Shown here: in pieces, positions 49,177-57,484 of the stretch
Numbering within the stretch: position 1 is the stretch's first letter
Layout: every line of letters begins with the position of its first letter
Assembly: GCA_001515945.1 (NCBI GenBank)
Contig: LOER01000034.1
Coordinates: 1-64,000, forward strand
DNA: 64,000 nt
Origin: Desulfitibacter sp. BRH_c19
GTDB lineage: Bacteria; Bacillota; DSM-16504; Desulfitibacterales; Desulfitibacteraceae
Reading direction: 5' to 3'
Notes under the pieces: model-generated
Seen by the model: only the letters and a program-made list of their open reading frames with translations
What the model was told of the DNA's origin: nothing
The model's database searches: none
Program-made: the position numbers and the translations under genes

Positions 49177-50390
49177 CTACCCTCATATAGATTTACTTCA
49201 ACCTTTTCCCCTTCTGCTACTCCTTCTTTATCTAATGGTATCACCACAAAGCCTTCACTTTCTACCATGGTAGATATAAGTCCAGATTTTCCTAGGATAG
49301 GTACTGCTTTTAGATGCCCATCCTCATCTATCAATTTTACTCTTACATAATCCTGCCTTCCCGGTGAAGATGCCACATTAGAACCCATTACTGCCATACA
49401 TTTAGGTCCTTTAGATTTGTCAGCTATAAGCGGGCCAACAATTACATCAAAAACGACCATAGCTGAAACAGGATGTCCTGGAAGACCTATAATTAATTTA
49501 TCTCCCTTTGTAGCAGCTAAAGTTGGTTTGCCTGGTTTTATTGATATCCCATGAAACAATTGCTTGAAACCTTGCAATTCCTCTAAAACCTTAGCTGTTA
49601 AGTCCTTTGTGCCTACAGAGCTGCCTCCAGAAAGTACAACTATATCATTTTCATTTAGTGCCTTTTCTACTATTTGCTTAAGCATCTCAAACTGATCAGG
49701 TACGATCCCATAAAAATTAGCTTCGGCATTCATATCTTTTACAAGTCCATATATTGTATAGGAATTCACATCTCTAATCTTTCCTGGTTTTAGTTCTTTT
49801 ACTTGGGGTTCTACCACTTCATTACCTGTGCTCAGGATGCCAACCCTCATTCTCTTAAAGACAGAAACCTCTGTTACACCTATTCCTGCAAGAATGCCTA
49901 AATCCTGAGGTCTAATAATACTTAGTTTGCAGCACACTTTTTGATCTGCCTTTACATCTTCTCCTTTAAATATAACATTTTCTCCAGGAGCTACTGGTTT
50001 GTGTACACCAATTGTATTATCATCTAACCATTCTGTTTCCTCTAGCATTACAACAGCGTTACTTCCTTCAGGTAATGCTCCCCCTGTGGCAATTTGAAAT
50101 GCCTCCTCAGAGTTTAGCTGAGCATCAGAAACCTCTCCCATTTTAATATCACCCACCACCTGTAAATAACCCGGCTGCGAAGGTGATGCTCCAAATGTAT
50201 CAGACGAGTTTACTGCAAACCCGTCCATGGTAGACCTGGTGAAGCCAGGAATTGGTTCCTCTGAGCAAATATCCTCTGCAAGAGACCTACCCAAAGCATT
50301 AAATAAGTCCACCCTTTCTACCTCTAAGGCAGGTTTAAAGTTTTCTTTTATAATATTAATTGCTTCGTCCACAGTTAAAACATCAAGCAT
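49173..50390 (-). CDS. moeA: MoeA-family molybdopterin molybdotransferase
   Basis: About 405 residues from MLDVLTVDEAI, whose ATG overlaps the stop of the small Cys gene and has GGGGTG upstream. MoeA motifs are STMDGFAV, RVGILSTGNEV, LSGGSSVGTKDLT and GLPGHPVSAM. Second gene of the operon. With the fused MoeA that follows, one may act on molybdenum and the other on tungsten, or one may modify the product; this is inference. Confidence 0.9.
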   Translation of the reverse strand: MLDVLTVDEAINIIKENFKPALEVERVDLFNALGRSLAEDICSEEPIPGFTRSTMDGFAVNSSDTFGASPSQPGYLQVVGDIKMGEVSDAQLNSEEAFQIATGGALPEGSNAVVMLEETEWLDDNTIGVHKPVAPGENVIFKGEDVKADQKVCCKLSIIRPQDLGILAGIGVTEVSVFKRMRVGILSTGNEVVEPQVKELKPGKIRDVNSYTIYGLVKDMNAEANFYGIVPDQFEMLKQIVEKALNENDIVVLSGGSSVGTKDLTAKVLEELQGFKQLFHGISIKPGKPTLAATKGDKLIIGLPGHPVSAMVVFDVIVGPLIADKSKGPKCMAVMGSNVASSPGRQDYVRVKLIDEDGHLKAVPILGKSGLISTMVESEGFVVIPLDKEGVAEGEKVEVNLYEGR

Positions 50391-50569
50391 TAAAAACACC
50401 CCAATTGACATTTATGGAGCTTTATTTTGAGCTTATCAGCTGTTTCTCCCACATCCCTATAGGGAACTTTTAAATCTTCAGCGAGCTTTCTTGCCTGTGC
50501 ACATGTGATTTTTCCATCCTTTGAGATCTTTTTCATTTCTTCAGCTATCTTGTCCCATTTTCCTTCCAT
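50390..50569 (-). CDS. small Cys-containing protein, first gene of the molybdopterin operon
   Basis: 59 residues from the ATG 7 bases after GGAGGG. It begins MEGKWDKIAEEMKKIS and then has ITCAQARKLAEDLKVPYR, resembling a small helix-turn-helix, and ends KLHKCQLGCF. The three cysteines and the CQLGCF tail look designed for metal or thiol chemistry. I recall similar small proteins next to molybdenum genes in Clostridia but know no function. Its stop overlaps the moeA start (TAATG). Confidence 0.75.
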   Translation of the reverse strand: MEGKWDKIAEEMKKISKDGKITCAQARKLAEDLKVPYRDVGETADKLKIKLHKCQLGCF

Positions 50570-50900
50570 TTTATATCCCTCCATTTTTATATAAAACAAA
50601 ACTTGGCTTGCGCCAGTAGTTCTAGCATTGTGCCTTTTGCAATTCGTAGAAATACCAGTACTATAGTGCGCCAAGTCCTTAGACGCAGGCGGAAACCTTA
50701 GTTTTTGTGAATACTATCTACCTTGTTTGAACTTATACTTCTTTCTGATAGTACAAATAAAAGACACCAATCCGGGAAAGGTGCCTTATAGTATACAACA
50801 GTCCTCCTTTCCAAACACGGGAGACATTAAGGTTTCCCTCAATACCTACAGGTCATAAGCCATAGCTTTATGCCTTAGACTTAATTGACTCGGAGAAAAT
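50570..50900 (-). ncRNA. structured leader of the molybdopterin operon, possible Moco riboswitch
   Basis: The minus-strand RNA has a 10-bp closing stem between GGAAACCTTA (50837-50828) and TAAGGTTTCC (50700-50691). Inside are three hairpins: GTCTCCC/GGAGGAC (50825-50801), AAGGCACC/GGTGTCTT (50787-50761) and TACTATC/GATAGTA (50753-50712). An additional stem, ACTTGGC/GCCAAGT (50676-50601), is followed by TTTTGTTTT, like a terminator. A hairpin with CATAA/TTATG arms precedes it. Size, junction layout and position suit the Moco RNA family, but I could not confirm its consensus. The patatin promoter shares this gap. Confidence 0.55.
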
Positions 50901-50960
50901 CTATTCTTTTGTCACATCCTTATACATTAATTCATACATTAGATAAGGAGAGTGATTACA

Positions 50961-51779
50961 TTGAACTTTGGTCTTGCTCTTAGTGGTGGAGGAATTCGTG
51001 GAGCTGTGCACATAGGTATCCTCCAAGGACTTATGGAAAACAATTTAAATCCAGATATTATAGCCGGTAGTAGTGCCGGTTCTATAGTTGGACTATTATA
51101 CTGTTCAGGAATCTCACCAACAAAAATGGTGTCATTGGTTTCACAATATGAAAGTACTCTTGTGCCTAAATATTCTACACAAGCACTTAAACTTCCTGCC
51201 GGTTTAATAAAAGGTGATTACATAGAATTAGCTCTAAGAGCCTTGACAAAAGGTAAAGGCTTTGATCAGCTATCCCCAAAATTGGCTATCGTAACCACCA
51301 ATGTTGAAACAGGTAAAGGAGTAGTCTTTACCAGTAAAGACTTAGCTAAGGCTAGCGCCCACGACTATACTTTTTCTGATAAGGCCAAACCGTGGGAAGC
51401 AGTCAGGGCAAGTATTTCAATACCTGCTATCTTCCTTCCCAAAAAAATAGGGAACGATACCCTGGTAGATGGTTCTTTGATAAGCCATGTACCTGTTGAT
51501 ATATTAAAGTACTTAGGCACCAAAAATATAGTTGGAATAAATTTAGGTTTTGGATTATCACCCAATATAAATAGTGCGCCTCAAATGATAATGCAGACCA
51601 TCAGCATTATGGGTAAAAGACTAAGTGAATCTATACTTACTTCTTACGCTAATATAATAATAGAGCCTAAAACAGGTAAAGTCAACTTCTGGGAGATTAA
51701 TAAAACCACAGAATTGGTAGAGTTAGGAAAAAAAGCAGTCTATGAGAACCTAACAGCTCTCAAAGAGCTGTTGGTTTAA
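50961..51779 (+). CDS. patatin-like phospholipase / RssA-type hydrolase
   Basis: About 272 residues from a TTG start 10 bases after AAGGAG; a GTG at 50952 is too close to the site. The oxyanion loop is SGGGIRGAVH at the start, the nucleophile Ser is in AGSSAGSIVG (about 36-45), and the catalytic Asp is in LVDGSLISHVP (about 170-180), where the usual DGG is DGS. Substrate unknown; bacterial homologues are lipid acyl hydrolases. It is a single-gene unit. Confidence 0.88.
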   Translation: MNFGLALSGGGIRGAVHIGILQGLMENNLNPDIIAGSSAGSIVGLLYCSGISPTKMVSLVSQYESTLVPKYSTQALKLPAGLIKGDYIELALRALTKGKGFDQLSPKLAIVTTNVETGKGVVFTSKDLAKASAHDYTFSDKAKPWEAVRASISIPAIFLPKKIGNDTLVDGSLISHVPVDILKYLGTKNIVGINLGFGLSPNINSAPQMIMQTISIMGKRLSESILTSYANIIIEPKTGKVNFWEINKTTELVELGKKAVYENLTALKELLV

Positions 51780-51783
51780 GATA

Positions 51784-51812
51784 GGGCCTTACCAAATATT
51801 TTGGTAAGGCCC
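51784..51812 (+). terminator. terminator of the patatin-like gene
   Basis: GGGCCTTACCAAA (51784-51796) pairs perfectly with TTTGGTAAGGCCC (51800-51812), followed by CTTATTCTTT. Confidence 0.9.
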
Positions 51813-51825
51813 CTTATTCTTTAGA

Positions 51826-51876
51826 TTGGGGACATTCCTCGGCTATATAGAAATACCTATATTGAGGTGTGTCCCC
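51826..51876 (+). repeat. REP-like palindrome, copy A
   Basis: Arms TTGGGGACATTCCTC and GAGGTGTGTCCCC. Confidence 0.78.
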
Positions 51877-51885
51877 TTTCATAAG

Positions 51886-51939
51886 TTGGGGACATTCCTG
51901 CCTTAGGAAATAGCTTCGACTTCAGCAGGTGTGTCCCCC
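51886..51939 (+). repeat. REP-like palindrome, copy B
   Basis: Arms TTGGGGACATTCCTGC and GCAGGTGTGTCCCC, in tandem with copy A at a 60-base period. It ends 5 bases before the fdhA stop codon. Confidence 0.78.
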
Positions 51940-51943
51940 TTCA

Positions 51944-54634
51944 TTATACTTTTTCTAATTTTACGGCACATACTTTAAATTCAGGTATTTGTGCCTTGGG
52001 ATCGTATGCCGGGTTTGTTAGTTTATTTATTGCTGCCTCCTTGAAATGAAAGGAACCAAAAACTAAACCAGGCTGTACCCTATCCGTTACTTCTACTGTT
52101 GATTCTATGCTACCTCTACGTGACATTAACTTCACCTTGTCACCACTCTGCAAACAGTATTTTTGCGCTTCAGCAGGGTTAACTTCTATTCTTTCCTCTG
52201 GTAGTTTCCAATCCAACCCTTTGGAACGCCTTGTCATGGTCCCTGTATGGTAGTGCCACAGTTTTCTACCTGTAGTTAATACAAGAGGATACTCTTCATC
52301 AGTCTGCTCAGCAGGTGGCTGATATTCAACAAAAGATAGTTTTCCTTTGCCCCTTGTAAACTTTTCAGTATGCAGGATAGGAGTACCAGGATGATTTGTA
52401 GTTGGACATGGCCATTGTAAACCATCTTTTTCTATGGCTAGTCTCTGATAGTTAATTCCTCCATAAGAAGGAGCTACTGTTGCTATTTCATCCATTATCT
52501 CAGATGGAGAAGAGTAATTCATAGGATAACCCATTGCCTGAGCAACTAACTGAACTATCTCCCAATCTTCCTTGCTATCTCCAACAGGATCAATAGCTTT
52601 ATTAACCTTTTGTACTCGTCTTTCAGTATTTGTAAAGGTACCTTCTTTTTCAGCGAAGGAAGTAGCAGGCAATACCACATCAGCATACTTAGCAGTATCT
52701 GTCAGGAAAATATCCTGCACTACTAAGAAGTCTACGTTTTCAATGGCTTCAACAACATGTTTAGTGTCAGGATCACTAATTACAGGGTTTTCTCCAATAA
52801 TATAAAGTGATTTAACTGTTCCCTGTCCAGCAGCTTTTAGGATCTCTCCTAGGGTTAAACCAGCCTTTGAGTCTAACTCAGTACCCCAAGCCTTTTCAAA
52901 TTTCGCTTTTACTTCTGGATCATCTACTTTCTGATATGCTGGGTATACATTTGGCAAACCACCCATATCGCAAGCACCCTGAACATTGTTTTGGCCACGA
53001 AGAGGATTAACACCTGTAGACCTTCTGCCAATTTGACCTGTTAAAAGGGCCAGGTTAGCAATAGCTAACACATTATCTGTACCTGTAATATGCTGAGTAA
53101 TACCCATTGTATAAAGAATTGTTGATTTTTCGGCAGTAGCATAGTCTCTAGCTACTTGTCTTATTACATCTGCTGGTATACCTGAAATGCTTTCAGCAAA
53201 CTCAGCTGTGTATTTTTCTATTCCAGCTTTAAGTTCTTCAAAACCTTCTGTTCTTTCTTCTACAAAGGATTTATTGTATAAATCTTCTTTGATAATTACA
53301 TTGGCCATTGCATTTAATAATGCCAAATCACTACCTGAAGTAAGTGATAGATAGGTGTTTGCCAGCTCAGCCATTTCTGTCCTTCTTGGGTCAGCAACCA
53401 CCAGGTTAGCTCCATTATCAATAGCCTTTCTAACTTTGAGACTAATAATTGGGTGAGTCTCGGTTGTGTTTGTTCCAATAGCCAAAATGAAGTCTGCATC
53501 AGCTATTTCCTCAATTGAGTTTGTCATTGCTCCACTACCAAATGCAGTCGCTAGACCAGCGACAGTAGCGGAGTGTCAGAGACGTGCGCAGTGATCAATA
53601 TTATTAGTTCCCATCACTACACGTGTAAATTTATTAAAAACATAATTGTCTTCATTGGTAACTCTGGCCGAGGTAAGGGCCGCAAAGCTATTACTACCAT
53701 GGTCTTTTTTATTCTTTAAAAGTTTATCAGCAGTATACTTTAACGCTTCTTCCCAGCTTGCCTCTCTAAACTCACCATTTTCTTTAATTAGAGGGGTCTT
53801 TAATCTATCAGGGTGCTGGATAAAGTTATAACCAAAGCGTCCTTTTACACATAACGCTCTGCCATTTACCGCACCGTCTTCTGTTGAAGTAACTCCTACA
53901 ATTTTCCCATCTTTAACATTAAGGTCAATTGTACATCCTGTACCGCAGTATGGGCAGGTAGTTCTAACTTTTTCCATTTCCCATTTTCTTCCTTTGCCCA
54001 TCATATCCTTTTCAGTTAATGCACCAACAGGACAAACTGATACACAGCTACCACAAAATACACAATCAGTCTTCTCAAGATCCTTCCCCAATGTCGGTAC
54101 TACACTAGTTTGAAAACCTCTATTGGCCCATCCGTAAATGTTTCTTCCAACAACTTCATCGCAGACTCTAACACATTTTCCACAAAGAATACACTTATTG
54201 TTATCTCTATAAATAAATGGATTTGAATCATCAAGTTCGTGACAGGTTACTTCTCCCTGATATGGTATTTCTCTAACTCCATACTCATAAGCATAATCCT
54301 GCAGATGGCAATCGCCAGTCTTTTCACAGGTCATACAATCTAGTGGATGATTTGCAAGTAGAAGTTCAAGAATAGTTTTTCTTGCTTCAATAACTTCTGG
54401 TGTACTGGTATTAACAACCATACCTTCTCTTACTTCAGTAACACAGGATGCAGGTAGATTCCTTGCACCTTCTACAGAAACTACACATATACGACAAGCT
54501 CCAGGCTTTGTCAATTCCCTATCATAACATAAGCTGGGAATATTTATTCCTATAAGGCGAGCTGCCTCAAGAACTGTAATTCCTGAAGGTACCTGTACCT
54601 GTTTCCCATCAATGGTTAAGGATACATTACCCAT
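51944..54634 (-). CDS. fdhA: selenocysteine formate dehydrogenase catalytic subunit, NAD-linked type
   Basis: A single gene of 896 residues read through UGA at 53578-53576. The N-terminal NuoG-like part has a [2Fe-2S] motif (CYDRELTKPGACRIC), HPLDCMTCEKTGDC, CILCGKCVRVC and CVFCGSCVSVC clusters. The catalytic part has CPYCGTGC (about 223-230). UGA follows NIDHCARL at position 353, exactly where formate dehydrogenases have Sec or Cys, and HSATVAGLATAFGSGAMTNS continues the family. A SECIS hairpin follows the codon. It oxidises formate (or reduces CO2) with NuoF- and NuoE-like partners just upstream. Confidence 0.95.
53530..53578 (-). promoter_or_regulatory. SECIS element in fdhA
   Basis: Just after UGA the RNA folds as GTCGCT-GGTCT-AGCGAC (53563-53547), with outer pairing of CTCCGCTAC and GTAGTGGAG. 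The loop GGTCT matches the SelB-binding loop of known bacterial formate dehydrogenase SECIS hairpins. Confidence 0.9.
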
Positions 54635-54690
54635 TTTAGATACCCTCCTTTTTTTACTCTATTTCTCCCCTATATACTCTAACTGCGAGT

Positions 54691-56538
54691 CTAAGCTAAA
54701 TAAATAGCACCTTTTTTACACTTGGTGATACAAACACCACATCTTGTACATTTGTCAGGATCGATGTAATGAGTTTCTTTCTTTTCACCTGTAATTGCAT
54801 CAACAGGGCAATTTCTTGCACATAGGGTACATCCATTACAAAGCTCTTCATTGATTCCGTAAGTTATAAGTTTTTTACATACTCCTGCAGGACACTTTTT
54901 GTCATTGATATGTGCCCAGTATTCATCTTCAAAATATCTTAATGTTGACAGTACTGGATTCGGTGCTGTTTGACCTAATCCACATAATGCTGTGCTTTTA
55001 ATATTTTTGCCAAGTCTTTTTAATGTTTCAATATCTTCAGGCTTGCCTTGACCTTCGGTAATCTTGATTAATATTTCAAGCATCCTCTTGGTACCTTCCC
55101 TACAGGGGGTACATTTCCCACATGATTCCTTTTGAGTAAAGTTCAAGAAGAATCTTGCCAAGTCAACCATACATGTATTTTCATCCATGACAACCAGACC
55201 ACCTGAGCCCATCATGGCACCCACTTCAACTAGTGAATCATAATCTACGGGTAAATCTAAGAGTTTTGTAGGAATACATCCACCCGAGGGTCCACCAATT
55301 TGTACTGCTTTGAATTCTTTGTCGTCCTGGATACCACCTGCTATACCAAAGATGATATCTCTTAACTTAATTCCCATTGGAACTTCAGCCAGGCCAGTTC
55401 TATTAACCTTACCTGTGATGGCAAATACCTTTGTACCTTTACTTTTTTCAGTACCTACCTTAGCATATTCACTACCACCAATTCTAAATATCTGTGGCAC
55501 ATTTGCATAAGATTCAACATTGTTGATATTCGTTGGTTTACCCCACAAGCCCTTTACTGCTGGGAATGGAGGCCTTACTCTGGGCATACCCCTTTCCCCT
55601 TCAATTGACGCTAATAACGCAGTTTCTTCTCCACACACAAATGCTCCTGCTCCAGCTTTAATATGCAATTCAAAATTGAAATCGGTACCCATAATATTTT
55701 TACCTAGGAGATTATATTCCTCGGCTTTTTTAATAGCGTTTGTCAGTCTTTTAATTGCTAGTGGGTATTCCGCTCTAACATAAACATATCCTTCTGAAGC
55801 ACCTACTGCATAACCACATATAAGCATCCCCTCAATAAGAGCATGAGGATCTCCTTCTAGGACACTTCTATCCATGAATGCTCCTGGGTCACCCTCATCA
55901 GCATTACAAACAACATATTTTTTATCGCCTTCTGCTTTAAAGGTGAACTGCCATTTTAAGCCAGTTGGGAAGCCTCCGCCACCTCTGCCACGAAGACCAC
56001 TAGTTTTTACTTCTTCTATAGCTGTTTCTTGGCTCATTCCTGACAATACACTTTCCAAACCAATGTAACCATCATTTGCTATATACTCATCAATGCTGTC
56101 AGGATTCATTTGCCCACAGTTTTTCAAGACTCCTCTTTTTTGTTTGGAGTAAAAGTCTAATGTGTTTATTTCGGGAACGCCTTCAACTACTTTACTTCCA
56201 GTTTGAGCTACAGCTTTTTCTTTAACAACCTGACCCTTTTCTAAGTGCTCTTCAACTAGACTAGGGACAAGTTCCTCAGTAATATCGCCATAAATTACCT
56301 TTGATCCATCTGGTAATTGTATTTCTACATTTACTTCACAGTAGCAAACACCTAGGCAGCTTGTATAAGTTAAATCCACATCTAAACCTTTTTTCGTAAT
56401 TTCTTTCTTAAAAACATCATAAACCTTGTTAGCACCAGCAGCAATTCCACAAGTACCCATTCCTACAATCACTTTAGGTTTATTTACAATGCCTTGTTCC
56501 TTTTTAAGTTCTATTCTTTTTTCATTCAAACTTATCAT
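54691..56538 (-). CDS. NuoF/HydB-like NADH-binding flavoprotein subunit
   Basis: 615 residues. The N-terminal thioredoxin-like [2Fe-2S] domain (about 1-110) has CGIAAGA and SCLGVCYCEV. The NuoF core has the FMN loop RGRGGGGFPTG (about 184-194), NAD-binding GEETALLASIEG, and the [4Fe-4S] motif SCGKCTPCREGT. The C-terminus adds two ferredoxin clusters (CNGCTLCARNCP, CTRCGVCITKC). This layout is that of HydB of electron-bifurcating hydrogenases and of NAD-linked formate dehydrogenases. With FdhA it gives a soluble enzyme, perhaps bifurcating. Confidence 0.92.
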   Translation of the reverse strand: MISLNEKRIELKKEQGIVNKPKVIVGMGTCGIAAGANKVYDVFKKEITKKGLDVDLTYTSCLGVCYCEVNVEIQLPDGSKVIYGDITEELVPSLVEEHLEKGQVVKEKAVAQTGSKVVEGVPEINTLDFYSKQKRGVLKNCGQMNPDSIDEYIANDGYIGLESVLSGMSQETAIEEVKTSGLRGRGGGGFPTGLKWQFTFKAEGDKKYVVCNADEGDPGAFMDRSVLEGDPHALIEGMLICGYAVGASEGYVYVRAEYPLAIKRLTNAIKKAEEYNLLGKNIMGTDFNFELHIKAGAGAFVCGEETALLASIEGERGMPRVRPPFPAVKGLWGKPTNINNVESYANVPQIFRIGGSEYAKVGTEKSKGTKVFAITGKVNRTGLAEVPMGIKLRDIIFGIAGGIQDDKEFKAVQIGGPSGGCIPTKLLDLPVDYDSLVEVGAMMGSGGLVVMDENTCMVDLARFFLNFTQKESCGKCTPCREGTKRMLEILIKITEGQGKPEDIETLKRLGKNIKSTALCGLGQTAPNPVLSTLRYFEDEYWAHINDKKCPAGVCKKLITYGINEELCNGCTLCARNCPVDAITGEKKETHYIDPDKCTRCGVCITKCKKGAIYLA

Positions 56539-56552
56539 CTATTTGCACCTCC

Positions 56553-57065
56553 TTACTTGTATTGCTTTAAAACTTTTGATACTAAATCAGGAGTTAACCT
56601 GGCATGAGTATCATCGTTAATCATTATTACTGGAGCCAAACCACATGCTCCGATACAGGCAACTGACTCTAACGTAAATAGTAAATCCTCTGTTGTTTCA
56701 CCATCACCAATTTTTAAAGTCTCCTCTACCTTTTCCATTATCTTCGCTCCACCTTTTACGTGACAGGCAGTTCCAAGGCAAACTCTAATGATGTTTTTGC
56801 CCCTTGGCTTTAGGTGAAACTGAGCATAAAAAGTAGCTACACCAAATATCTTGCTTGCAGGAATTTTAAGCCCTTTTCCAATTTGTACCATGGCCTCTTC
56901 GGGAAGATAGCCATAGATTTCTTGGGCTTCCTGCATTACTGGTATTAAAGCTCCCTTTTTACCGCTGTACTTTTGCAGCACCTCTTCTAATTGTACCATC
57001 TTGGGATCTACAACTTTTTCAGTTGAACAGCAGCATTGACACATATTTTTACCTCCTTCCATCAC
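56553..57065 (-). CDS. NuoE/HydC-like [2Fe-2S] subunit
   Basis: 170 residues. Thioredoxin-like [2Fe-2S] ligands are CLGTACHVKGG (about 96-106) and CIGACGLAPV (about 137-146). KIFGVATFYAQFHLKPRG is typical. The N-terminus has an unusual Cys run (MCQCCCSTEK) after the start; MCQCC may mark the true start, because MMEGGKN before it includes the likely ribosome site GGAGG. First gene of the formate dehydrogenase unit. Confidence 0.92.
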   Translation of the reverse strand: MMEGGKNMCQCCCSTEKVVDPKMVQLEEVLQKYSGKKGALIPVMQEAQEIYGYLPEEAMVQIGKGLKIPASKIFGVATFYAQFHLKPRGKNIIRVCLGTACHVKGGAKIMEKVEETLKIGDGETTEDLLFTLESVACIGACGLAPVIMINDDTHARLTPDLVSKVLKQYK

Positions 57066-57113
57066 TAAACTAAAATTAAACTCTGGATAAATTACTATAA
57101 ACAGGATTCTTGA

Positions 57114-57143
57114 CTTCAGGTGGAGTTTTTACTCCATCTGAAG
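57114..57143. repeat. strong hairpin upstream of the fdh operon
   Basis: CTTCAGG-TGGAGT pairs with ACTCCA-TCTGAAG around TTTT, with one mismatch. No U-tract follows on either strand. Confidence 0.7.
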
Positions 57144-57151
57144 GTTAGAAA

Positions 57152-57225
57152 CCGATATCCAGGGACATAGCACCGCTTATCTCCCACTTATAGAAGATGG
57201 GAGTCTTAGCGGTGATAGTCATCGG
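57152..57225. repeat. two-stage hairpin upstream of the fdh operon
   Basis: CACCGCTTATCTCCCA (57171-57186) pairs with TGGGAGTCTTAGCGGTG (57198-57214), and the outer CCGAT (57152-57156) pairs with ATCGG (57221-57225). It may be a cis-RNA or the end of an IS200/IS605-like element. Confidence 0.65.
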
Positions 57226-57263
57226 ATAAATTCAATTTTCATATTAATTTTAGAATAATAAAT

Positions 57264-57420
57264 CCATGGTTTCCAGAAAAAAACCTATAAAATATGGTAT
57301 TCGACAATGGTTTATAAATTCCTTTAGTTAAAATACCACTAAAATACACTAAAGGTTACAAATAACCTACGATATTAAAAGAATAAAGCAATTGCTCCTT
57401 AAAGTACATGGAAACCATGG
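57264..57420. mobile_element. MITE-like element with 12-base terminal inverted repeats
   Basis: CCATGGTTTCCA (57264-57275) is repeated in perfect inversion as TGGAAACCATGG (57409-57420). Inner inverted pairs CCTTTAGT/ACTAAAGG and AGGTTA/TAACCT are present. No ORF and no clear target duplication. With the hairpins it fills the 57066-57484 gap. No transposase is near. Confidence 0.45.
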
Positions 57421-57457
57421 AAAGGACAATGAAATCTTTTTGATAGTGCAAAAAAAA

Positions 57458-57484
57458 TAGGCTCTTAAGGTTTTAAGAGTCTAT
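57458..57484 (-). terminator. terminator of the radical SAM gene
   Basis: ATAGACTCTTAA and TTAAGAGCCTAT pair on the minus strand and are followed by eight T. Confidence 0.88.

Noticed and set aside
53527-53576. Apparent frameshift or stop splitting fdhA into two genes
   Set aside because: The UGA is in frame at the known Sec position and is followed by a SECIS hairpin, so it is one selenoprotein gene.
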